This document shows positions 11,148-23,474 of a DNA stretch of 64,000 nucleotides, piece by piece (the stretch's first letter is position 1; each line of letters starts with the position of its first letter). This stretch comes from Thermothelomyces thermophilus ATCC 42464 (lineage: Eukaryota; Ascomycota; Sordariomycetes; Sordariales; Chaetomiaceae), in the NCBI RefSeq assembly GCF_000226095.1, contig NC_016472.1, positions 6,076,001 through 6,140,000 of the forward strand. Direction: 5' to 3'. The translations under genes and the position numbers were made by a program. The notes beneath the pieces were generated by a model. It worked only from the letters and a program-made list of their open reading frames with translations. It searched no databases and was not told the DNA's origin.

Positions 11148-12901
11148 TCACAGCAAGGCCCCGACAGCGACATGAACGACTGTCAACACGACAACCACCA
11201 CCGAGAGCATCCCGGCCTGGACGACATCTCCCCTGCCCATGCCCGCCACCGGCGCCGCGGCGGCGATCGAGGCCGTGGTCGAGACCTCGGCAGCACCCTC
11301 CTCCTCAGAGACCGGATCGTCCTCGCGCTGGGACAGGGCCTCGGCCGGCACCGGCGTGTAGTTGGGATCCGTGTTGCCGTACGAGTAGGTGAAGTAGTCG
11401 TCGCAGCCCTCATAGCACGTGTAGGTGCCGTGGAAGACGGTCCACGAGACCTGCGGGGCCTGGGCGAAGAGGGTGTCGCGGGCGGCGTCCCAGACGGCCG
11501 TCGTGCTGCCGTACGTCTCGCCCTGCCGCTTGGCCCGGGCCCAGGCCCGGCGGTCCCACACGCGCGAGTCGCTGTACAGGCCCAGCGTGACCGTCTCGCC
11601 GTCGAGCTGCGACATGCCAGTCGCGACGCACCACGGGAGCGGGTAGACGAAGACGGCCTGGGTGGTCCCGTCATGCACCGTCTTGGTGGTGCTGAGCAGG
11701 CTGTAGGTGAAGGGGACGGCGCCGCCGCCGCCGCCGCCGTCGCCGTCGCCCCCGAACGCGGCCGGGCAGCACGTCTGCGCCGTGGCGTACACGTCAAAGG
11801 TCTCGGTCTTGCAGCTTGCGTAGCGCGGGAGGTCGAACGGCTTGTCCGTGTGCGAGTGCGCGGGCGTGTACCCGACCGGGCAGGCCGAGTAGAAGGTCTT
11901 GGGCCCGCCGTCGCTCGAGACGAACGAGTCGGTCGGGTAGCATGCCGTATCCCACGGGTTAGGCTCGCCGGCGCCCGTGTAGGTGCAGTCCAGCCAGGGC
12001 GGCCTGTCCCCGTTCTCGTAGAGGTAGCAGCTGGCCGAGACGAGCCAGAGGTTGGACTGGTCGAGGCAGGACGCCGCGGGCGTGAACCGGGTGACAGGGG
12101 CCTCGAGGGGCGGGACGTAAGTGCCCGTCGGGGCTGGCGTGGGCGTCGGGCTGCCGTTCAGCGGGTTGGACTCGGTCGGACAGGCGCCGTAGCAGGTCGA
12201 AGTCGTGCCGGCCGCGCGGTCGGGGTAGAGGTACTTGAGAATCACGGCCGGTTCCGCGACGAGGAAGTCGTGGTCGTAGTCCCATGTCACCTCGGTGGTC
12301 GAGAGCGGCGAGGTCTTGACCGTCAAGGTCACCTGCTGATCCGAGAACTCCTTAATGGAGGCGGCCTTGCACATGCCGACGGTGGTATAAGTGACGGGGT
12401 ACGTGGTACCGCCGATGACGCTGGGGACGGGTGTCGGGACGGTGTTGCCCACGCCAAAGTAATATGCACTGTCACCGTCAGTCAGCCGCTGCAGTCCCTT
12501 GCATACCCCGCCGCCCCTGCAAGGGGGGGGGGGGGGGGGGGACTATGTGTAGCTCACGTTGGACAGCAGGTAGACCCGACAATAGTGATCCCGTCAAGCC
12601 ACGGGATCGTGCTGGTCTCAGCAACCGTCATGCCCTCGGGACAATCGCTGTATGCGGTGCCGGAGGGCGTCTCCCGGGCGTAGGCGTAGCACGAAAAGGC
12701 ATCGGTGCTTGGGTTTTCGAGTGTGACGGGGCCCAGTCGCGCAAAGGGACAGTTCTCGAGCGTGACGGCTTTCGTCGGGCGCGACGAGAATGGCGGGTAG
12801 TAGGTGTTGCACCAGTAACCCGGCGGGCGAACTTCGAACCATAGGTTCGACGGTGCAAAACACGCCGGGTCTAGATGGGCCGACGTCGTCACGGTGGCCA
12901 T
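11148..12901 (-). CDS. Cys-rich surface protein with C-terminal hydrophobic tail
   Basis: A two-exon model (12901-12558 and 12468-11148) gives 554 residues; the join uses a clean gtgagc donor and a cag acceptor. The protein is rich in Cys, Tyr and Pro. It has recurring motifs of the type seen in fungal surface proteins (SCLDQSNLWLVSASCYLYE, CPVGYTPAH, TCCPAAFGG, STCCPT). A Pro/Thr linker (SPTPTPAPTGTYVPP) lies in the middle. The last 25 residues are hydrophobic (AGMLSVVVVVLTVVHVAVG) after a Ser/Thr/Ala-rich spacer, as expected for a GPI signal or a C-terminal membrane anchor. No signal peptide follows the chosen ATG (MATVTTSAHLDPACF), nor the in-frame possible start 66 nt upstream. A leader exon may therefore be missing from this model. 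The intron contains a run of 19 G. Exact function is unknown; cell-wall or surface location is inferred. Confidence 0.7.
12523..12541. repeat. G19 homopolymer inside an intron
   Basis: A run of 19 G lies in the intron (12557-12469) of the minus-strand Cys-rich gene, so it is C19 in the transcript, near the acceptor end. Confidence 0.85.
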
Positions 12902-13695
12902 GCTGGTCCAGCTATTGAATCGTCGAGGTGCGCTCTCGACAATGACCGCGCCGGGAGAGGGGAGCAACAGAGATGCGCGAGTTGCAAGGCATCAGCAAAG
13001 GTCGCGAAGCACCTGCTTGAAGTACATACTTGTAGCAGATCACGGCCCTCGGCTGGGCCGGTATTTTCTCCAGTCCGGTGCTCTCTAGGTCGCAATCATT
13101 CTTAAAGGTACGGATTACTCTAGTAGGTGTGCTTTGGGAAGCCCTGCCTGCCGTTGTATGGTTCGGATGAATGCTTGCAAGCTCAACCCCCGAGCTTCAT
13201 TCGCTGCCGGAAAAGAAGGATCCTCTTGGCATGGCGTATCAAATGGCAAGCCCGGGCCAGAATATGAACCAGGCCTATCAGGCAACTGCCAATCCGGCCA
13301 TGGCGGCCTTCATCACGCCATTTACTTACACTAGTAGGTGGGTGGTAAGGTTGCAGGCAATAAATCGCCCAGGAACGCACTTTGGGGAAGCGTGGTCAAC
13401 ATTGAATCTCGCAAGACTTCAGAGAAGTACCTGCTTTTTGGCATCGCGGTCAATCGAAACCGGTTTACGCTGGCACGAACCGAGACTCACATGCAAGACA
13501 TTTCGGCGGATGCTTGGGACAATATGATGGCAACGCGACGGGGCAGATTTTGCCGTTTTACCTCGAGGCCAACCCACCGGCCAGGCAAGATGGCGATATA
13601 AACATGCACGGGCTCTGTTCGTGACCAGGTGAAGCAAACAACCCGTTTTCGGTCGCCTTCACCGTCGCAACGCATACCTAACCAAGAACTCCAGC
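12902..13695. other. Intergenic region
   Basis: This is the upstream region of the Cys-rich gene. A gtatgt donor-like site on the minus strand near 13030 could belong to a missing leader exon, but no matching ATG exon was found. A GTACGGATTAC motif lies at about 13108-13118. No supported gene. Confidence 0.35.
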
Positions 13696-14170
13696 ACGAG
13701 GCTCACACTTCTCCTTGTCGCCTCTCTGCTCCCCATCGGGCTCGGCGCCAACCCCCATCACGAGCGCCAACGTCGACGACGTCACAGCCAAGGACGACGC
13801 GGACTCCGAATCCTGGCGCCGAACTACTCATCGCCCTTGTCGACCGCGGGACGCCGCATGTCTGCAGGATCCTCAACGCGCCCGTGGGGGCCAATTGCAA
13901 GTCTGGCCCAGGGGACGACTTACAGCGCGTTCTCCTTCCCTTGCTTCGTGAGCGGAGAGGGCATCACCATGAACGGCCTCGGAGGAGGGCTGTGATCTGC
14001 TAACGGGCCTCTCTGCAAAGCGGCTGGCATCGACTTTCGCATGAAAGCTGGCCGGCTTGTGACGGAAATGGCCGCTTCGCCGATGACAATTGCACCTTGG
14101 AGAAGATTGGCAGATGCTGAGAGCTTCCTTGCCGACCAATACTCGAGGTTCTTCTTCACGACGTCACCAA
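13696..14170 (+). pseudogene. Relic of a small secreted protein (SH3-like motif)
   Basis: The segment opens with a leader that reads like a secretion signal (RLTLLLVASLLPIGLGANP). It continues with APVGANCKSGPG, which resembles the NxRSGPG motif of bacterial-type SH3 domains found in small fungal secreted proteins. Further downstream are Cys-containing pieces such as CDGNGRFADDNC. No ATG opens the leader, and the coding signal moves between frames with no room for an intron. It therefore looks like a decayed host gene rather than a spliced one. Family assignment rests on one motif and is tentative; a sequencing indel is an alternative explanation for part of the damage. Confidence 0.4.
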
Positions 14171-17100
14171 CAAAGGACCGGGTATGTTGGCATGTCGACG
14201 AGGGAAGGAACGCGGAATGCACGAACCAATGCCCGCCTACAAAATACGAGGAAGGGAGCCCTCAAAGCGAGTCTCGCCGAACACGAGATCATCTTGTTTA
14301 GGCTCCTATATAGTTTCGTGATGCGGACGGTTTGTTGGCGCAGAGCGCTCGAGCTCCGAACCCTTCGTTCGGACGGCGGCGACAAGGCGTATCATCTACC
14401 TTCAGCCTTACCTTCCATTATCCTGGACGACCGGTGTATGATCTCCGTCTCCGGAGACCAGGGCCTGGAACACGGCTTCTCCCGTCGTCCTGAAAGGGTA
14501 GAGAAGTTGATTGTTGGCTTGTAGTTGTCGCCTTCGTAGTTCCCGTCGGTATTTTGCGAACAGCAAGATATATATATGCCCGTAAACGTCAGTTCCAGGA
14601 ACCCTTAACTCCCGATTGGACCCTTTACGTTGGATCCTTCGCGCAGCCACTCAGAAGGCCACAGCAGCAAGCCCTGCTGACCATGGCTCCACCGCTGCGT
14701 GGCCATGGGTGGCGAGCCGTTCCTTGGCCCAGGCATGTCCAGCCCAGCCGCGTGGTCAGCTTCCCCGCGCCAGGGGGAACCCAGACACCTCTCAGCCCTC
14801 CCTCCCGTTTTGAATGGTGGGAGCTGCGGGATGAGCGGTGATGTGCCTCCAGAGTACCGGAGTAATGTTCTTAAAAAAAAAGTCCAATCATACGGTTGCC
14901 TGTCTTAATAGGTAGCAATCCTGGTTACGTGTAAAGAAATGTGGTATATTTTCATCGACAGGGCGGATAGAGTTTCTAGCTGTCTGGAAGATCCAGAAGA
15001 TCGAAAAGGTTAGCTCCCATTCCCCTCCACAATCACCCCTCAAATGCAAACAGCGCTGGTCGCGAAACTGTCCCTAATTTTACCTATGTAGTTTGTTTTT
15101 TTTTTGTTCCTGTTCTTTTCTCTATTTCAGAACAAGGAAAGCATCTCGTTTTGGCACTCGCAGACTCGCAAAACACTGCAGCCTCTCTAACCAACAAACA
15201 ACGGTGCCTAGGCGAGATGTGCACTAATGTTTCTCGTATTAGATTTGCTAAGTGAGCATCCATGCCTGAGCCAGGACCGCAGCTCGGGCCCAAGGCTTGG
15301 AACCACGCTTTTCCTAAAGCGCTTGCGGTCGCGGACCTGAGGACCCCGAAGAACATGCGGACGATGGGCTCCGCAAAGGGTTAGAAGTCAACGGATACTG
15401 TATTGTATATATATATATATATATGCATGCTCGGCAGTAGCCATTTCACAGGTCCCATCGGCGCATTCCCGGCGGTAAGTGAAGGAACATTGTCGGGTTT
15501 GGTGAACCTGGTTCCGGTCAACCACGAATGGGAAATACCCAAAGCATCGAACATCTCGATCAGTCCGTTTTCTAGAAACAGAAATAGACGTGTTGGGTTA
15601 CTTTGCACCAGTCGGAAATATATGAAGGTGGCATCTGATGTACGGAGGTACTCCTCGTATCCTCCTTTGGTCGCAGTTCTATATCCGTACTCGGTGGCCT
15701 CCCGTGATCAGGATGGGGAACGAGCTTGCTGGCCTGGGAGCACATCACTCACTTGCACCGTATCGAAGGGACAGCGCGACTGGATTACACAACACTATTC
15801 ATAGACTCGGTGAGCGAGAGGGTGCAGTGCCAATCTAGCATTGCGCAGGACATACAATGTATATTCGCACCCGATCCCAATGTCTTGCCGCCGTCGATTG
15901 CGGGGGGAGGCGGGGGGCACACTACAGCTACTCCGTGCACTAGTTGTAGAGAAGCCTGGGACGGGGGGCATGGACGCGCGACGGACAGGACGGGAAGAAA
16001 TTCCACAGCAAACACGCATCGCAGCTTCCAGGCACGGTGGGGCCGCACTCGCCGCACATGATGAACTGAGCCCGTTGGAATACTAAAGGTGAAGGGCCCG
16101 TTGCTTTACGGATACTGCTTGGCAGGGAGTCGATGCTTCCCACACTCGACCGGCTAGATTTAGTCGGACCATCTTTGATGGTGGCATTGAATATGCAGAT
16201 CATAGCTTTGAGGTCGAAGATGAGGTCGTCCAGGTACGAGCACACTAGTGCTGCTAGAGCTACTGAGACGCGTTCGTAGCTGTCACGCTCGCGTGCAATG
16301 ATTGAGCGATTCTGTGACGGTGAAGAAACACGTGGTTGGCTTTCGAAATGGTTTGGGCCAGTGGCATGACGGCTTTGCCAGCAAGGTACTCCGTACCCCG
16401 GCTGCCAGGGCGAAGGCTAGCCGCGGGGGTTCAGGCCTTGCATCCTGCTGCTACCAGTCATGAACGACAGTCCTCGCTGCTCTCGGTCAAGGCGACGACG
16501 GCAGCATTGAGTGAACACACAGTGTGAGCCGCAATGAGACTACACTAATTACCTTGGGGTATGGCTAGCTTCCACATCCTAGTCCGTGGGCGATTAGACT
16601 AGTGCTTCGTAGTTGGAGATCAAGCAGTAGTAACCGAAGGGAGGTACAACAGAGAAGCGAGATGGGCAAGGCGTACCTGTTCCTGCTAGCAATTGGGGCA
16701 CCCCTTTCGGGTCGGCGGACCCTCAAACAAGCCAAGGTTCATACTGTTATTGCAGGAAGGAGCCGGGCTACTTGAAACTCAACCGCGCTCTGCCTTACTA
16801 ATTAGGAAGTCATAGTGATTCGAATGGAACACCACTTGCGTGCGCAAGTGGGAAGGTAAGATATGGAAAGTCACCAGAACTACCTGCCTCTTTCAAGAAA
16901 ACTACTCTGGTACAGCTCATCTGCACATGATATCTGCCTGACTCGGGTACCAAGATTGATTCTTGGAAGACGGCGTGGCTCACGCGAGGATCGCCCACAA
17001 GAAGGACAAAGAAGCCGGGGCAATGCGCCAAGAATCATCCAGCTGCGTGCAAATTGTGACGCTATCTTAAGTGTATAACTTTGGCACAGAAAGGAGGAGA

Positions 17101-17565
17101 CAAATCTGGCCTTGGAATGACCCTATTTTTTTTTTTTTTTTCACGCTTCCAAGTTGTTCTGTGCGAATTTCGGCAGTGCGGTTCTGAGAACTGGGGAATC
17201 TCGCGCGATCTTCCGAGGCGTGTTGGTTTTCGCCGGGGGCCTGGCGGGGCTGACTCTGCGTCTGACTGGCCGGATGACTGCTGTGGATGGTTGTGGAGCG
17301 GCGGGCCAATTGGCTTGATATTGCCAACCCTTGAGGAGAACTCCTTTTGGTCAAGTAGCCTTCTCCGTGTGGCACGGGCTTGGCTCGCAAAGTAGCAGCA
17401 GCCCAGGCTTCCCGCTTTGAACGCAGCGTCGACCCCAGGATCGCATCGGTCAGAAACGGTCAATCGCCTTCCCATCACAACGCATCGCGAGCGTCAGGCC
17501 ACGCCACTTGCCCGAGCCAAGTCTGCAGCAAGCGCACGTCGAGCTGTGCACCGCCCTCAAACTTC
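14171..17565. other. Gene-poor intergenic region
   Basis: No frame here has convincing protein features. The only structure is a TA microsatellite, GTAC-type motifs (near 15640 and 16386) and a T14 run near 17127. The last part is the promoter and leader of the nucleotidyltransferase gene; the frame runs open upstream of its ATG but without a start codon. Confidence 0.4.
15406..15424. repeat. TA dinucleotide microsatellite
   Basis: About nine uninterrupted TA units in non-coding DNA. Confidence 0.85.
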
Positions 17566-20500
17566 ATGGACGGCCAGCCTGCCACGGCTGAACTCAAGCA
17601 TCATTACCAGTCCCACGCTTGGTCGGGCACTCCTTCTGCGTCTGCGACTCCGAGGCTCAAACCAACGGCTCCGTCGGAATCCTCCCCCGGTTACTTTGGC
17701 ACCCAGCTCGAGCTGCTCCCCATCCTCTTCCCCCAGCAGGTCTACCAGGACAAGCTTCTCCAGTACAACAAGCTCGTCTCGGCCGGTCGGGGCGGTGGAG
17801 GAGGGTTACAGAGCCCGCAGCTGCCTCCCGTGCTTTCCTCGCCGCAGGCCAAAGCCTCCACGCGGTCGAGGTCGTCTTCCAAGGTGTCAAACAAGGATAA
17901 CTCGCACACGAAATCGGCCGCGCAAAGCTGTCATGGGAATAGAGCGCCGAAGTCATCAGAGATCGCCGACCGCGCGCTTGTGAAATCGGGGAAGGAACCG
18001 TCCTCCAAAATGTCGGCCAAGAAGTCATCCGAGCAACCCGCGAGCCGTGACGGGTCCGCGCGATTACCGTCCTCCGCTGGCCAGAGCGCTCCCCCCGCCG
18101 CCGCTGCCCAGTCCAGCTCGGTGCCCTCAACACCCCACCAACATCCTCGCAAGTTCTCGTTCGAGTCCCGCGAACACTCCCCCGGCGCCACGCAGAACCA
18201 CTCTCCGCGCTCCGCCTACTCCGAGACGAACGGGAACGTGCCCTCTCTCCGCCCTCTCCCTCCCAGGCTTGGTGGATGCCGCTTCGAGACCGCAATTCCC
18301 CACTCCCGCCGAAGGATGCCCTACAGTCTCGGGACCGACAAGCTGGAGAAGGTCGATCCGGACAAGATCAAGGTCAGGTTGTCGAAAGAGGAGGAAGAGA
18401 AACTCGAGAGGGACATGCGGGAGCTGTTTAACCGGCTCTTGCCCACCGAGGCCATCGAGATGAACCGGCGGAAGCTGGTCAGCAAACTTGAGAAGCTCTT
18501 CAACGATGAGTGGCCGGGCCACGATATTCGGGTACACCTTTTCGGGTCATCAGGAAATCTGCTATGCTCCGACGATTCTGACGGTAGGCGTCCCGGAGCA
18601 GCCTTTCTTCTTTTAACCTACGCTGACATGCTGCAGTGGACATCTGCATCACCACCCCCTGGCGGGATCTGGAGAGTGTTTGTCAGATCGCAGAACTTTT
18701 GGAACGACGTACGAGCCCCTCGCTTTTTTGCCTTGTTTTTGCGGATGGCTGACAAGAATCCAGACGGCATGGAAAAGGTTGTCTGCGTTTCGTCGGCGAA
18801 GGTGCCCATCGTGAAGATCTGGGACCCCGAACTGAAGTTGGCCTGCGACATGAACGTCAACAACACGCTGGCCCTCGAAAACACCCGCATGGTGAGGACG
18901 TACGTCAGCATAGACGATCGCGTGCGGCCCCTGGCCATCATCGTGAAGTACTGGACGCGGAGGAGGGTCATCAATGATGCAGGTTCGCCGCCCCCAAACT
19001 TAAATCCCCGACGTACGATGACCAGTAACCATTTCTCACACCTGCCACACAGCGTTTGGCGGGACTCTGAGTTCCTACACTTGGATCTGCATGATCATTG
19101 CCTTCCTCCAGTTACGCGATCCTCCGGTGCTCCCCGCGCTCCACCAACGCCACAACCTGAAGCTCCTCAAGCCCGATGGAACACGTAGCGAGTTTGCCGA
19201 CGACATCCCGAAGCTGCGCGGCTTCGGTTCGAAGAACAAGGACAGCCTGGCAGCTCTCCTGTTCCAGTTCTTTCGGTTCTACGCGCATGAGTTCGACTAC
19301 GACAAGTACGCCTTGTCAATACGGATGGGCAAATTGCTGACGAAGGTGGAGAAGAACTGGCATATTGGATCGAACAACGCGCTCTGCATCGAGGAGCCGT
19401 TCAACACAGTACGGAACCTGGGGAACACGGCCGACGACACGTCCTTTCGGGGGATACATTTGGAATTGCGAAGGGCGTTTGACCTCATCTCCGAAGGCAA
19501 GTTTGAAGAGTGCTGTGAGGAGTACGTGTTTCCCAAAGAGGAGGAGAGGATATGGCAGAAGCCGGCATCAGCACCAAGGCCGGTTCTCTTGAGGAGTTCC
19601 TCGCAACAACAGAGCGGTGGCGGCCGCGGCCGCGGCGGGTTCCGTGGCAGCCGGCAATTCCACCGGAATAGCAACGCGAATCGCAGGGCCTCGTCGAGTG
19701 TCACGCACGACAACAGCCAGGCTTTCACACCGGGATCCGTGCCCTCCACCCTGAGTCCCCAGGATATCTTGTGGTATCAGGCCCAGAATCCCCAGCTCGG
19801 CGTGCCTCAGGAAATCTTTACCACGTCGCTCAATGCGCTAGCGCACGAGACGATGCGGTTCCAGCTGTACACGCAGCTCAACCAGCAACAAGTGCTCGCC
19901 CACGCCCAGCGGATGCAGCAGAACGGTTCGGCAACGGACAGATCCCGCACCAACTCGTTCGACAAACCTCCACTGACAGCCCCGATCCGGCCCGAGCTCA
20001 TGTACGGCTTTGGATTCCCCATCCAGCACACGCCCTACTTCCATCCGGGGTTCACCACGTACCCTTCGTCCCCGGCGTCGGCGGCCCCGCCATCCAACGG
20101 GCAGCCCGAGTTCCGTAGGAGCCTCCACCGGAACCCTCCCACGAGTGATTCCAGCACGTCGTCTGGCAGCGGTGCCCTTAGGTCGCAATCCCAGCCAGCG
20201 TCGAGAACCCCCGTGGCCGCTTCGCAATCTACGGGCCCATACTCGACATCTAGTCAGTCGTCTTATCATGGGGTATCCGCGTCGCTCTCGCGCCAGATGG
20301 GTGGCATGCACATATCCGGTTACAGCGTGGACGAAGCTGGTGACGGAGGATCCGACGACGCGGCGGCGAAGTCGTCAGATTCGCCACCCCAGGACGACGG
20401 TCCCCGTTACATTGGGTACTATGTGAACGACTACACGAACCATAGCCGCCAAGCGAATGGCTTCCCCAGTAACGGCAACGCCGGCAATGGAGTTGCATCC

Positions 20501-21334
20501 GGCGAGCGTAGCCAGAGCAGCCAGGGAGGAGGGGGAGCACGTCGCCGGTTGTCGACCGACCAGCTTCCTCAGTCCATCTTGGATCGGAGGATCAAGCGGA
20601 CGTCGCGGTCGCCATCGCCCATGGGGCATGCCAGGACTGTGTCTACTATCGGCGTAAACTCCACGCCATCGCTCTCGGCACCTTGTTTAGCTCAAGCTAA
20701 CGGGAAACCACCGTCCAAACCGCTGGTGGTTAACGGGACCGCATCCAAACCGGCATCAACTCCCGGGGGTGCCTACCCTGCACCGGCCGCCGAAGTCCTC
20801 GCTGCCAATGACATCAACATTGACAGCCCCCTGCACATTCACGGTGCGAGCCCCGGCAATTCGTGGCCAGAACCGCACAGCACCACCCCGTCATCCAGCA
20901 GCGCCGAGCCTCAGGCAACGCCCGCTTCGCAGCGGCCCGTCATTGTGAATGGCTCTTCAACGAACCGCTCGCCATCTGCCATGCCTCCTAACATGGTGGA
21001 TGCGTCATTCCAGCAGCGGGTTGCCATGGGTCTTCAGCCTGCTTATTCCGCCGTTGCCGGGGACCCGAACAACATCGCGGGCTTCTCGCGGGTCCATACT
21101 CGGCAGCCGCTGGCGCCACTGGATCTAGCCATGGGCGACTTTCCGGTCCAGCAAGCGTTGCCGCACCTCTCCCCCGTCTACGAGCAGCGCACCCCGTCGC
21201 CGACGGTCCCGCGGAAGTTTGAGCCATCGCCCGTCGCTCAGTCGTCAGGGGCTCCCTCGACAAAAGAGTTTCCAAAAACTGCTCACAAGGCCTCCAACAG
21301 TGGCAACAGGTCACCGAACGGTCCTCCCGCGAGA

Positions 21335-21367
<33 letters not shown>

Positions 21368-21625
21368 CAACAGCAATCACAGCAAGACGCCACGGTCCGA
21401 TCGCCAGCCCAAGACCACAGAATCAACGGGTTGGCAAGGGAGAACGGACATGTCCGCGCTGCTAAGAGCCAGACAGAGAGCTTCGGCGGATGGCAGAAAT
21501 CCAAGTCCCGCAAGAAGGGTGTTAGTGATCTGAAGCACGCGGCGGGAGCAGCCGCCAATGGCAATGGCCTTTCGCCCCACAGCGAGCCGCCCCCCAAGAA
21601 TGATGCCGACAGGAAAGGCGGCTGA
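17566..21625 (+). CDS. Cid1-like RNA 3'-end nucleotidyltransferase (poly(A)/poly(U) polymerase family)
   Basis: Four exons (17566-18583, 18637-18708, 18764-18982, 19053-21625) give 1293 residues. The first exon encodes a disordered Ser/Pro-rich arm. The polymerase-beta-type catalytic core begins near residue 300. HLFGSSGNLLCSDD joins across intron 1 to SDVDICITTPW, giving the Gly-Ser motif and the DxD pair. A third likely catalytic Asp lies in LACDMNVNNTLAL. The central PAP helices are LAIIVKYWTRRRVIND and GGTLSSYTWICMIIAFLQ. The PAP-associated domain follows at about 490-560 (SLAALLFQFFRFYAHEFDY). An RGG-like patch (GGGRGRGGFRGSRQF) and a 650-residue low-complexity tail with polyglutamine follow. 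Family members add U, C or A to mRNA or snRNA ends and trigger decay; Aspergillus CutA/CutB and S. pombe Cid1 are the nearest named types I can suggest. The nucleotide preference cannot be read here. ATG 17566 is the first in frame. Confidence 0.88.
21335..21375 (+). repeat. CAG/CAA polyglutamine tract
   Basis: A CAG run interrupted by CAA codons encodes about 14 consecutive Gln near residue 1195 of the nucleotidyltransferase. Trinucleotide tracts of this kind vary in length between strains. Confidence 0.85.
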
Positions 21626-23474
21626 ACGAGTCTCCCTTGTCGCGGGTGGTGATGCGCTGTCGTGCTTGAGTCCCGCCGAGCAGCTCCCCTTGCCGCTAAA
21701 AAAAGAAAAAGCCCCAGTGACTAGGTGGCTTCTGTTTGGATACGCGGGTACCCGCGGCTTGGGTCTAACCCTACCAGTTTGCACGGCCATTACTCGTTAG
21801 TTTTGAGGCCGCCTCCGTTGTTGTTATTGTTGTTGTCGCCGTTGTTGATGTCGTTGTCGTTGTTGGACAGCTCCTTTTCCTTCAGGATCTCGCCATCTGA
21901 TTGAGGCCGTTTGTGCTATGCTATGCTGCATGGAGTTGCATCTAAAAGGCTCTGGGTGCGGTGCTGGGAATGTCTGGAGTTTCGGAAAGTGTACGATTTT
22001 TTTTTCTTATTATCATAGGGCATGCGGGCTGGTTGCTTTTTGGACTGGCATACATTGAGCGAGGGTTTCTATCTTGGGGCGTGGGCATCCATTCCAGTTT
22101 ATGAACCACGGAGCGACGACAACGACGATGGCGACGGCAACAATGACGCCGCCGACTGACCTGAGTGACCCAGAAGATCGAGCGTTATCGCTTCGCGGCG
22201 ATTAGATATGAAGCGAAGAATTGTTAGGAATATCAGCGATGACGGGCGGGCCTTAAGGGGGTTGGTGGGGTCAGCAACGGAGATGCCATGGCAACATGCT
22301 GGGCAAGGCAAGGGAACGAGATTCGACTCGGCTCGGCGCAGCGGCTTGCGGTCACGAACGAGTCCCTCCGGGCAGCGGCGACAGCAGCGGCGGCCGCAGC
22401 AGGGAGCGACCCGGCAGAGCGGGCTCGGGTGGTCGGTCAGTCACCGACATGTTTCAATGTGTCTGGTTCTTGTCTTGTGTAACAGGGAGAAAGAAAGGAT
22501 TTGACTGTTTCCAAAAAGTCCCTCTTCTCCCCACCCTGAGCGGTCGTGTCTCTCTCATATAGGTTCTGTGCGCATCATGGATTTTTTTTATAGAATGGGA
22601 TACCATGGCTGCGGTTTCTGGTTTTGCTATGTTTGTATTGGAAGAAATATGAAACGGAGCGGCGGGACCAAAAGCATGGCAGAGCGGGAAAGGGGAAGGG
22701 CATGGCTATTTCCGTCATCACACACACACCCGCAGCACGCGAAGCGCCACAGGAGAGAGGACAGCAAGATGAGGAATGGATACGGAATATGGTCAAAGCA
22801 TGGTTCATCCTTTTGGTGAAAATACATGTATGCCAACGACTAACCCTTCTGTTTCCTCTCAAGCGGTTGAGGTCTAGTCTATATCAGAATTTGCGGATGG
22901 AGAACAGTGTCTGGGCCTCCCGGTCGTGACACCACCTATCCCACCCCGACCGCGCCACTTCCACGATGCAGATTAAGGCGACTCACTTGGCTCGGGGTGA
23001 AAGAGAGGAACAGACAACATTGGTGGACAGCTTGAGCCCAGCTGACGTTCTGTGATTGCGGGCAGCGGAGACGGTTGGTTGTCTGTTTCCCGCCTTATCT
23101 TGACTCGGACCGCCGAGTCGGAGACCAGCGGTTGTGATCACGGCCGCCCGGACCGAGAGAGAAGTCAACCCTTTGCTTTCAGGGGACAGAGTGCCCGTGT
23201 AACCAAGGAATTGAGTTTGTTTGGCACGTTGCCCTGCTTGGCCTCCTTGTTCCCAGGTCTGCTTTAGTACAGATTACTCCGTACCTCCGGAAGCTGTGGC
23301 GGGATTCTGCATCGGCTGGCAGATGCATGTCTCGCGATGGGCAAAAGCAGTTCTCCGAGCTTTGTGCACAAGAGGTTCTATGTGTCTTATAGAGAGAGAG
23401 AGAGAGAGAGAGAGAGCCTTGGGCAAGGAACTGTGTGCTTTCTCGACGCGAGATGATGCTATGAGGATTGCTGC
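21626..23474. other. Intergenic region between convergent genes
   Basis: It holds the 3' UTR of the nucleotidyltransferase gene and the region beyond the minus-strand F-box-like gene. GTACAGATTACTCCGTAC at 23267-23284 is one of the dispersed GTAC-type motifs. No supported gene. Confidence 0.4.
23391..23416. repeat. AG dinucleotide microsatellite
   Basis: Thirteen AG units in the 3' flank of the F-box-like gene. Confidence 0.9.

Noticed and set aside
11172-12683. 503-residue plus-strand frame opposite the Cys-rich gene
   Set aside because: Arg/Val/Gly-rich shadow with no motif, and it crosses the intron of the real gene.
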